DNA from: Pseudoalteromonas amylolytica
GTDB lineage: Bacteria > Pseudomonadota > Gammaproteobacteria > Enterobacterales > Alteromonadaceae
Assembly: GCF_001854605.1 (NCBI RefSeq)
Contig: NZ_MKJU01000028.1
Span: 63,727-127,726 of the forward strand
Direction of reading: 5' to 3'
DNA: 64,000 nucleotides
Below the pieces are notes generated by a model. It was not told where the DNA came from, did no database searches, and worked only from the letters and a program-made list of their open reading frames with translations. Shown in pieces: positions 53,640-60,770 of the stretch; position 1 is the first letter of the stretch; the number at the start of each line of letters is the position of its first letter. A program made the translations under genes and the position numbers.

Positions 53640-55941
53640 GGTAACTCCCTAACCAGTTGATAAACTCTTTAGCTGGCAACGGACGACTTAAATGATAACC
53701 TTGTGCATAATCACAGCGCATTTGTTTAAGTAACGTGAGTGATTCGCTATTTTCAACCCCTTCAGAGACCACCGAAAAACCCAATTGATGACCAAGGGAA
53801 ATCGTCGATTGCACAATACACTGATCTTGGTGAGATTCATTGAGTTTTAAAATAAACACTTTATCGAGCTTAAGTTCATCAATTGGTAGCATCTTTAACC
53901 TACCCAAAGAAGTTTGACCCACCCCATAATCATCTAAAGAAATCATAACGCCTAGCGCTTTCAATGCCTTAAGCGCAGCAATACCGCGCTCTTCATTTTC
54001 GATCATATCGCGTTCGGTCAACTCTATAGTGATCAGTTTTGCAGGCACGCCATGTGTGGCAAGCATATCTTCAAGGTGAGGTAAAAAAGCACTGTCTGCA
54101 ATATCTTGTGCAGAAACATTAATAGCGGCTTTCATGGTCAACCCTTCGCGCAACCATACACCCACTTGTGCTACCACTGTGCGCACCACCCATTGGGTCA
54201 ACTCAACAATCAACCCCGACTGTTCCGCTAAATCAATAAACAACTCGGGAGATACCCAATCGCCATTACTACGCTGCCAACGGATCAATGCCTCAACTTT
54301 ATCCACTTGGCCACTATTGATATTTAACTTAGGTTGGTACGCCATAAATAACTGGCCGTCATCTAACTGTAGCGCCTGCTTTAGCTCGTCGATGATCTCT
54401 AAGCGCTCCAAATGCGCTTCATCTTCACCGTTTTGATAGAAGTACACTTCGTGCCCATCCTGTGCAGCAGTATCAACGGCTATCAGTGCGCGTCTGATCA
54501 TATCTTCTGGTGTTTGCGCCTGCTCTGGGTAACACACCACCCCAATGCTAAAATGCAAACTTATCTCCAGCTTTTGAATCACATATTGCTTGTTCAATGA
54601 TGCTTGCAATTGTGCGATGCTTTGCTCCATCGTCATCTCTGGATTCACAGCGATAACACTGAGAAATTCGTCCCCGCCAACACGTGCATTAAAACCATTG
54701 ATGTCCTGAGAGGTTTCTTTTATACGCTGTGCGACCGCCTGAATACAACTATCGCCCACTCTTGGTCCCAGCTTGTCATTGATATGTCGTAGCCCTTTGA
54801 TATCCAGTGCAACCAAATAATAGCTTTGCTCTTCATTGAGCTGACGAGATATTAAATCTAGGGCAGCAGTACGGTTATAAAACCCCGTTAAGTTGTCATG
54901 TCTGGCCTGAAAGCGGATTTTCTTCTCACGCGTCTGAATATCTTCACCCATTTCCTGAAACGCATCTACCAGTTCACACACCTCTTGACTTGGACGAGAC
55001 TCAGCAATGCTTGCTTTATAGTTGCCTTTGGCGAATTGTTTGGCCATCACCGTGAGCTGTTGAATAGGGGTGGTCAGGTTATTAGCTAGTATGCCGCTGG
55101 TAATAAAACCGAGGATTATGGTGCCAAAAGATAAAGAAATAACCGTGAGCACCAAAGTGTCAAACTCTTTGTAATGCTCACTCAAGTCTGCACTGAGCAC
55201 CACACTTATTGGATTATCCTCAAGCCCGGGCAGTTGCACTTCGGTGCTCAAATACACTGGGTCCTCGCTAAACCAGCGGTTGACGATTTGGCTGTCAATA
55301 TATTCCAACAGACTCAAATGTTCAGGGTGATCCGCGATAGTCGTCGCTTTTAACCCCGTGTGATGTGCGATGAAACTAATTTCCATCCCAGTCAATTCTT
55401 TTAGCTCAGCTGCGGTTGCTGCGTCTATCACAAACCCCACCATGCTATAGGCAATGGTGCGTGGTGCTTTAACGGGCAGCACTATCACTTGATAGAGTTT
55501 GTCGCCGATGACCATGAAAATAGAGCTATTACCTTGAGCAAGCACTTGTTGCATTGACTTAGAAGTCTCAGACGATAGTTTAATATCATTTTGGTTTGCC
55601 GATATCAGCTCCCCACGCGTGTCAAACAGCAACATTAAGTCGGCGTCTATACGTTGACTGTGGTTAAACAGCACACTGCTGATAGTGTCAGCGTCTCGTG
55701 TTGCCACCGCTTGCTTAAAGCCAAAATCCGCTGTTAATACTGTCGCCGCAGTCACCAATAAGCGTTCTTTTGCTTTTAAGTATTGCTGATAAACATTCTG
55801 GCCGACTTCTATATCTTGCTGTACCTGACTTTCATTGAAGTGGCTGGTAGACCACCAAAAGCTCACTAAGCTGGTCACCGTTGTTAGCAGCACCAGTCCG
55901 ACACAAAGCATAATAATGCGATGTTTTAAACTATTGCCCAT
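53626..55941 (-). CDS. Membrane GGDEF-EAL cyclic-di-GMP enzyme with periplasmic sensor
   Basis: A 771-residue dual c-di-GMP enzyme from ATG 55941 (AGGAAC upstream; the ORF extends to 55965 without support). An N-terminal helix (IIMLCVGLVLLTTVTSLV) is followed by a periplasmic Cache-like sensor (about 35-265), a second helix and HAMP (about 270-335). GGDEF follows with motif RVGGDEFLSV intact. EAL has KVEALIRW, EL in TIELTERDM, and DDYGVGQTSLG instead of DDFG, so it is probably active. The sensor faces the same compartment as the adjacent cupredoxin and globin. It overlaps the cupredoxin gene. Confidence 0.92.
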   Translation of the reverse strand: MGNSLKHRIIMLCVGLVLLTTVTSLVSFWWSTSHFNESQVQQDIEVGQNVYQQYLKAKERLLVTAATVLTADFGFKQAVATRDADTISSVLFNHSQRIDADLMLLFDTRGELISANQNDIKLSSETSKSMQQVLAQGNSSIFMVIGDKLYQVIVLPVKAPRTIAYSMVGFVIDAATAAELKELTGMEISFIAHHTGLKATTIADHPEHLSLLEYIDSQIVNRWFSEDPVYLSTEVQLPGLEDNPISVVLSADLSEHYKEFDTLVLTVISLSFGTIILGFITSGILANNLTTPIQQLTVMAKQFAKGNYKASIAESRPSQEVCELVDAFQEMGEDIQTREKKIRFQARHDNLTGFYNRTAALDLISRQLNEEQSYYLVALDIKGLRHINDKLGPRVGDSCIQAVAQRIKETSQDINGFNARVGGDEFLSVIAVNPEMTMEQSIAQLQASLNKQYVIQKLEISLHFSIGVVCYPEQAQTPEDMIRRALIAVDTAAQDGHEVYFYQNGEDEAHLERLEIIDELKQALQLDDGQLFMAYQPKLNINSGQVDKVEALIRWQRSNGDWVSPELFIDLAEQSGLIVELTQWVVRTVVAQVGVWLREGLTMKAAINVSAQDIADSAFLPHLEDMLATHGVPAKLITIELTERDMIENEERGIAALKALKALGVMISLDDYGVGQTSLGRLKMLPIDELKLDKVFILKLNESHQDQCIVQSTISLGHQLGFSVVSEGVENSESLTLLKQMRCDYAQGYHLSRPLPAKEFINWLGSYHEVV

Positions 55942-56584
55942 GATGTTCCTTAAATCTTTCACCAAAGGTATTACGTGGTGCGGGAGTAATTAGTTCAATT
56001 TCAGCCTGAACACGAGAGTGTGTTGTTGGCCATGTCATCTTGGCTCGCTCAGTAATACTGTTGGCCTGCTCAGGGTGCCAAAGTAGGTATTCACTAACAC
56101 TATCTGGCAGCTCAATTGTACCTTGTGCGTCTGACACGAAGGCTGCATCTGAGTGCGCCACATAAATATAACCCACCATTGAATCATGAATGTTACAACC
56201 GAGCACGACCACACCAGGCTGTTCAAAGGTGATAGGTGCTTTGGGCGTACCCGCATACAGTTTTAGTTCGAAAGGTTTGGCAGGCGAAAATGAGTACACA
56301 TGATGACGAATATCATCACTGTTTGGAAATGATACCTGCTGACCTTGCACCACAGTCAAAAGTGTCGGCGAAAACTGCTTGTTCACCTGATCCATAATGG
56401 CTATTTGGTGTGGTGGAGGGTTATTTGTCGTTACGTCCAATAGCTCCACCACCGCATTCTCTACGGGCGAGCCATGTTGGTCAACCACAACCAATGTTTT
56501 TGCTGATACTGCAACACTCAAGCTCCCCAAAAGAGCGATACCGAGTGCCATAACCAAACAGCCTTTGAACACAAAGAATGGCAT
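55931..56584 (-). CDS. Periplasmic cupredoxin-like protein
   Basis: A 217-residue protein with a signal peptide (CLVMALGIALLGSLSVAVSA). A type-1 copper-like site is visible: HHVYSF (first His) and LGCNIHDSMVGYIYV, supplying Cys, His and Met ligands. QQVSFPNSDDIRHH is the usual blue-copper strand. The C-terminal region (WPTTHSRVQAEIELITPAPR) is extra. Such proteins are annotated as methylamine-utilisation or cupredoxin-like. It overlaps the GGDEF-EAL start by 11 bases. It is first in the operon, so copper- or redox-linked signalling is a possible role. Confidence 0.8.
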   Translation of the reverse strand: MPFFVFKGCLVMALGIALLGSLSVAVSAKTLVVVDQHGSPVENAVVELLDVTTNNPPPHQIAIMDQVNKQFSPTLLTVVQGQQVSFPNSDDIRHHVYSFSPAKPFELKLYAGTPKAPITFEQPGVVVLGCNIHDSMVGYIYVAHSDAAFVSDAQGTIELPDSVSEYLLWHPEQANSITERAKMTWPTTHSRVQAEIELITPAPRNTFGERFKEHHGQ

Positions 56585-56677
56585 ACCTTGCCTTATGATT
56601 TTTTACACACTACCCCTAAGTAAAATTGACTGGGAGTAGAATTGCAAGGCATTTGACAAAGCATTTACGAGATAACT

Positions 56678-56709
56678 GCCAATAAACAGTGCAATCACCG
56701 TTTATTGGC
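56678..56709 (-). terminator. Inverted repeat after purC, possible terminator
   Basis: A perfect 10-base repeat, GCCAATAAAC (56678-56687) and GTTTATTGGC (56700-56709), with a 12-base loop lies just beyond the purC stop. There is no clear U-run. The rest of the 56585-56724 gap holds the promoter region of the cupredoxin operon. Confidence 0.4.
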
Positions 56710-56724
56710 TAAGTCTATGGCAGA

Positions 56725-57831
56725 TTAGTGATTTTCAATCAAGCCGTATTGTGCATCTAGAATAGTGATGACCTCAGAACGAGGATCCGTTGGAATAACT
56801 AGTTCCTGTCCAACGATTTTGCTGGCAATACCCACATAGGTGTCTGATACGGCCATCATCACATCAACGGGCAGTTGGTAGTTCTTAGCCAGCTCTTCGC
56901 GCTCACCCATACGATCTTTGTTAAGCAGCACGTCGCTGTCAGGTACATTGTTGATTAATAACTGACGGAAACCCTCTTTAGAGTTTTCGATGATTTTACC
57001 ATCGCGATAGGCCGGGCCATCCCAAATACGTGATGAATCAGGCGTGCCCACTTCATCAATATAGATAAGCTTTTCTTGACCGTCAGTATCTTCTACATAG
57101 CCAAACTCAAATTTGGTATCAACAAAGATTTGATCCAATTTGGCCAGCTCATCGCTGATCAAAGCAAAGCCTTGCGCCAACAACTGCTCATATTTGGCGA
57201 CATCATCCTCTGACTTAAAGTTAAATGCGCTAAGATTGTCGGTGATGTTTTTACGACTGATGTTAACATCGTCTACCGCTGGTACGTCATCAAGGCCTGT
57301 GATAATGCCTTTTGTTGACGGCGTGATCAAAAGCTCTGGTAACTTTTGGTTCGCTTGTAATCCCTCTGGTAACTCAATACCACAGAAATTACGAATGCCT
57401 TTGGCATAATCTCGCCACATGCTGCCTGTGATGTATTGACGAGCAATCGCTTCAACTCTCACCGTACTTGCTTTGCGCACGATCCACACGTAAGGATGTG
57501 GAATATCAACAATATGATTACCAGCTAGGCCCGCATCATCAAATAGCTTAAACCAGTGAGCTGCAACACTGTTCAGTGCAATGCCTTTACCCGGTACGCC
57601 ATTTAAGCCATTTTCACCTTGCCAAATACAATCAAAAGCCGAAATCCTGTCTGAAATCACCATGATAGCCAGCTCTGTACCTGCTGGTACATCATAACCT
57701 TTCTCTGCGATTAGGCGTGCGCTGTCTTCATCGGTGAGCCAGTAAACTGAACGAACTTTACCGCTGTGAACTGCACCTTTGGTGCGAATTGGTAGATCGT
57801 CATTGACGTCTAAAACTTTGTAGCTACTCAT
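56725..57831 (-). CDS. purC: SAICAR synthase, long form
   Basis: ATP-dependent condensation of CAIR with aspartate in purine synthesis. The protein is 368 residues from ATG 57831 (GGAG at 57837-57840). The ATP-binding [18 protein letters not shown] is at the N-terminus. [13 protein letters not shown] and [15 protein letters not shown] are the conserved substrate motifs. It is much longer than the E. coli PurC (about 237 residues) and resembles the long, eukaryote-like type used by several Alteromonadales. A 19-base hairpin (57851-57869, TGCACC..GGTGCA) is in its leader. It is divergent from the ABC operon. Confidence 0.93.
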   Translation of the reverse strand: MSSYKVLDVNDDLPIRTKGAVHSGKVRSVYWLTDEDSARLIAEKGYDVPAGTELAIMVISDRISAFDCIWQGENGLNGVPGKGIALNSVAAHWFKLFDDAGLAGNHIVDIPHPYVWIVRKASTVRVEAIARQYITGSMWRDYAKGIRNFCGIELPEGLQANQKLPELLITPSTKGIITGLDDVPAVDDVNISRKNITDNLSAFNFKSEDDVAKYEQLLAQGFALISDELAKLDQIFVDTKFEFGYVEDTDGQEKLIYIDEVGTPDSSRIWDGPAYRDGKIIENSKEGFRQLLINNVPDSDVLLNKDRMGEREELAKNYQLPVDVMMAVSDTYVGIASKIVGQELVIPTDPRSEVITILDAQYGLIENH

Positions 57832-57908
57832 TATTACTCCAAGGGCCGGATGCACCTTGCAAGGGTGCAAAAAATGAGGGGGTTAGAAGGCGTTATAATA
57901 ATCGTTCA

Positions 57909-57942
57909 GCGGCAAAATCACAATCACAACCCCGTTTGCCGC
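57909..57942. promoter_or_regulatory. Long-spaced inverted repeat in the purC/ABC intergenic region
   Basis: GCGGCAAA (57909-57916) and TTTGCCGC (57935-57942) form an 8-base perfect repeat with an 18-base loop. Function unknown. A TTATAATAATCG segment (57893-57904) nearby resembles a promoter -10, or a degenerate Zur half-site. Confidence 0.3.
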
Positions 57943-58029
57943 AGAAAGATTAGAATTTAACGATGCAAGGTTTTGCCTAACCCCAATCTGATATACCATC
58001 GCTAACATCATAGCGGTGAAGGTTTACTG

Positions 58030-58716
58030 ATGATTGAAATTAGCGATTTAATCTACACATGGCAGAACCATGAGCGCCCCACATTGCAGATCAAACAGTT
58101 GCAAATCGGCGATGGTGAGAAAGTGTTTTTGCATGGTCCAAGTGGTAGCGGCAAGTCAACTCTACTTGGTTTACTGGCTGGTATCACCCCCATACAGCAG
58201 GGTTCTATAAAGGTGCTGGAGCAATCTCTGGAAAAGCTTTCAAGCGCTAAGCGAGATCGCTTTCGTGCAGACCACATAGGCACTATTTTTCAAAACTTTA
58301 ACTTATTACCTTATTTGAGCCCGCTGGAAAATGTCACATTAGGATGTGAATTTTCTCCAAAGCGCAGACAAAAAGCCTGTGCTGAAAGAAATAATGTAAC
58401 CGCACAAGCGCACCACTTACTTAACGCCTTAGGCCTCGATGGCAGCTTGCTGTCGCGCAGTGTGTCTGCGCTCAGCATTGGCCAGCAACAACGAGTCGCT
58501 GCGGCGCGCGCTTTCATCGGTCAACCTGAAGTCATCATCGCCGATGAACCCACTTCAGCACTGGATGCCGACACCAGAGAAGCGTTTATTACCACCTTGT
58601 TTGAACAAGCCAAAAAGTACCAAGCCACCGTTATTTTTGTAAGTCATGACAAGAGCTTATCTCACCTTTTTGACCGTAAGATAAGCTTGCCCAGCATTAA
58701 TGAGGCCAACCTATGA
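58030..58716 (+). CDS. ABC transporter ATP-binding protein (LolD-like)
   Basis: A 228-residue ATPase. Walker A GPSGSGKSTLLGLLAGI is at about 37-53, Q-loop IFQNFNLLPYLSP near 93, signature LSIGQQQRVAAARAF, Walker B EVIIADEPTSALD near 175, and H-loop VIFVSHD. Its similarity is to the LolD/MacB-type ATPases that partner FtsX-like permeases. It overlaps the permease gene by 4 bases, so the pair is one transporter. Substrate: possibly a lipoprotein, peptide or a metal-linked factor, as the permease has a His-rich loop. Confidence 0.92.
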   Translation: MIEISDLIYTWQNHERPTLQIKQLQIGDGEKVFLHGPSGSGKSTLLGLLAGITPIQQGSIKVLEQSLEKLSSAKRDRFRADHIGTIFQNFNLLPYLSPLENVTLGCEFSPKRRQKACAERNNVTAQAHHLLNALGLDGSLLSRSVSALSIGQQQRVAAARAFIGQPEVIIADEPTSALDADTREAFITTLFEQAKKYQATVIFVSHDKSLSHLFDRKISLPSINEANL

Positions 58717-60038
58717 CCTTGCTAAAACTCGCCCTAAAAAGCTGCTGGAACCGCCGAACCAGCGTACTTTTAACGTTTTTCACCATTGCCATCAGTGTCA
58801 TGCTGTTGTTGAGTATTGAGCGTGTACGAATGGGCGCGAAAAGCAGCTTTAGTAATACCATTTCTGGCACCGACTTGATTGTGGGTGCCCGCACCGGCGA
58901 TATTCAATTATTACTCTCTAGCGTATTTCGCATCGGTCACAACAACAACGCCGTTAGTTGGCAAAGCTATCAGGACATTAAGCACCGCAAAGGCGTGGCT
59001 TGGACCATTCCCATCAGTTTAGGTGACAGTCACAAAGGCTATGCCGTTTTAGGGACCGATAGCAGCTACTTTGATCATTACCGCTACGGCAAAAAACAAG
59101 CACTGCAATTTCAAGCCGGGCGCGCCTTCCACAATGGCAAAGAGGTGGTGCTAGGCAGTGAGGTTGCCGACAAGCTGGGCTACCATCTAGGCCAAAACAT
59201 CGTGATATCACACGGGATGGGCAACACCAGCTTTCATCATCATGATGATAACCCCATGACTATCGTGGGCATCTTGGCTCCCACTGGCACACCGGTAGAT
59301 AAAACACTGCATATTCCTTTGATTGCGGTTGATATGATCCACGCCAGTGCTAGCGCGCCGCGCGCGATTACTCGCAAACAAGTCACAGGCAATGATCCCC
59401 ACGAACACGACCCACACGATGACCATCATCACAATCACGCGCATGGCTCACTCGATAGTGAACCGTCAGACTTAGTGGGTAATCCAAAACAAATCACCGC
59501 TTTTTTAATGGGTTTTGACTCACCTCTTTATACCTTACAAGTACGTCGCAATATCAATCAATATAAGGGCGAACCCTTACTTGCAATTATGCCTACCGTG
59601 ACCTTGAAAGAGCTCTGGGAAATGTTAGACATCGTTGAAAAACTCCTCCTGTTGTTTTCCATCGTGGTGGTCATCATCAGCTTACTGGGTATGCTCACCA
59701 CCCTATTGGCAACCTTAAGCCAGCGACGTCGAGAATTGGCTATTTTACGTTCAGTGGGGGCCAGACCCTGGCACATTTTCAGCTTACTCAGTTTTGAAGC
59801 GACCATCATCACGCTATTAGGTTGTGTATCCGGTACAGTGTTATTTTACACGGGCCTATTTGTCATCATGCCAGTATTACAAAGCCAATTTGGTGTTAAC
59901 CTGAGTATGGCTCCATTATCACCCTATGAACTCACCTTGTTAGGCGGTATCATGCTCAGTGGTACCCTAATGGGCCTGATCCCTGCCGCACGAGCCTACT
60001 ACTATTCGTTGGCCGACGGTATGAGTATTAAAATTTAA
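58713..60038 (+). CDS. FtsX-like ABC transporter permease with His-rich loop
   Basis: A 441-residue MacB/LolC-type permease. It has one N-terminal helix (SVLLTFFTIAISVMLLLSI), a large periplasmic loop and three C-terminal helices (LLLLFSIVVVIISLLGMLTT and following). The loop contains a His-rich segment at about 229-250 (HEHDPHDDHHHNHAHG), suggestive of metal binding. FtsX motifs such as RRRELAILRSVGARPWHI are seen near 345. It overlaps the ATPase gene. In vibrios similar ABC pairs sit with DUF3299 and the ZrgA zinc-uptake protein (recalled), but ZrgA is not in this window. Confidence 0.88.
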   Translation: MTLLKLALKSCWNRRTSVLLTFFTIAISVMLLLSIERVRMGAKSSFSNTISGTDLIVGARTGDIQLLLSSVFRIGHNNNAVSWQSYQDIKHRKGVAWTIPISLGDSHKGYAVLGTDSSYFDHYRYGKKQALQFQAGRAFHNGKEVVLGSEVADKLGYHLGQNIVISHGMGNTSFHHHDDNPMTIVGILAPTGTPVDKTLHIPLIAVDMIHASASAPRAITRKQVTGNDPHEHDPHDDHHHNHAHGSLDSEPSDLVGNPKQITAFLMGFDSPLYTLQVRRNINQYKGEPLLAIMPTVTLKELWEMLDIVEKLLLLFSIVVVIISLLGMLTTLLATLSQRRRELAILRSVGARPWHIFSLLSFEATIITLLGCVSGTVLFYTGLFVIMPVLQSQFGVNLSMAPLSPYELTLLGGIMLSGTLMGLIPAARAYYYSLADGMSIKI

Positions 60039-60050
60039 GAGAGTATGTAT

Positions 60051-60530
60051 ATGCGATTTATTTCCCTGTTACTAGTAAGCATGCTAAGCATTGGCGCACA
60101 TGCCACGCCACCCAAAGAGATTTTCTGGGAAGACTTAATCCCAAAGGGCCATGTTCAGGTAAGTAATCAGGATGCGGCCAGCCACGAAGGGACAGATCAA
60201 AATTGGGTGCAGCCAAACTTGGATGCGCCAGTTGTGAAAAGCTTAGATGGTCAGTCGGTTAGTTTGCCAGGTTTTGTCGTGCCATTAGAGGGTGACAGTC
60301 AGATGATCAGTGAATTTCTACTGGTGCCATATTTTGGAGCTTGTGTCCATGTGCCACCACCGCCACCCAACCAAATCGTACACGTTAAAATTAAAGGGGG
60401 CGTGCCCATTGAAAGTTTATATGATGCCATCACTGTCACTGGTGTTATCAAAGTAGAGAGCTGGCAAGGGGAATTAGCACAAACTGGTTACACAATGCAG
60501 GCCGTTGGTGTCGCACCATTTGAGCTTTAA
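60051..60530 (+). CDS. DUF3299 domain exported protein
   Basis: A 159-residue protein with a signal peptide (RFISLLLVSMLSIGAHA). The DUF3299 domain shows FWEDLIPKGHVQ, LDGQSVSLPGFVVPLEGDS, and SEFLLVPYFGACVHVPPPPPNQIVHV, whose Cys-Val-His and proline run are characteristic. GVIKVESWQGELAQTGYTMQAVGV ends the domain. I chose ATG 60051 over 60045, as GAGAG is about 6 bases upstream. It is last in the ABC operon, 12 bases after the permease, so a periplasmic accessory role is likely. Biochemistry unknown. Confidence 0.85.
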   Translation: MRFISLLLVSMLSIGAHATPPKEIFWEDLIPKGHVQVSNQDAASHEGTDQNWVQPNLDAPVVKSLDGQSVSLPGFVVPLEGDSQMISEFLLVPYFGACVHVPPPPPNQIVHVKIKGGVPIESLYDAITVTGVIKVESWQGELAQTGYTMQAVGVAPFEL

Positions 60531-60738
60531 TAGGCACTCTCCAAATAGTGCAGCTGTTTACAACAGAGCAGACCAGTGCAATATCGACACTCATAACCTA
60601 AAGTGGTTACAATGTGCACTAGGGCAAAGCCTTATAGTTTTAAATATACCAAGTATGTTTTACCTGTTACGACCAGCAAATTTGTGTATTATGTAATGGT
60701 AATGTAATACTAATCGAGTACATCCTCCATGTATCTCT

Positions 60739-60767
60739 AAGTAGGGCCGCTTGATGCGGCCTTACTT
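60739..60767. terminator. Terminator hairpin between DUF3299 and M14 genes
   Basis: The stem AAGTAGGGCCGC (60739-60750) and GCGGCCTTACTT (60756-60767), with loop TTGAT and one G-T pair, serves the converging M14 gene and possibly the ABC operon. The 60531-60738 stretch has no gene; it holds a 19-base near-repeat of a segment at 27878. Confidence 0.65.
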
Positions 60768-60770
60768 GTA

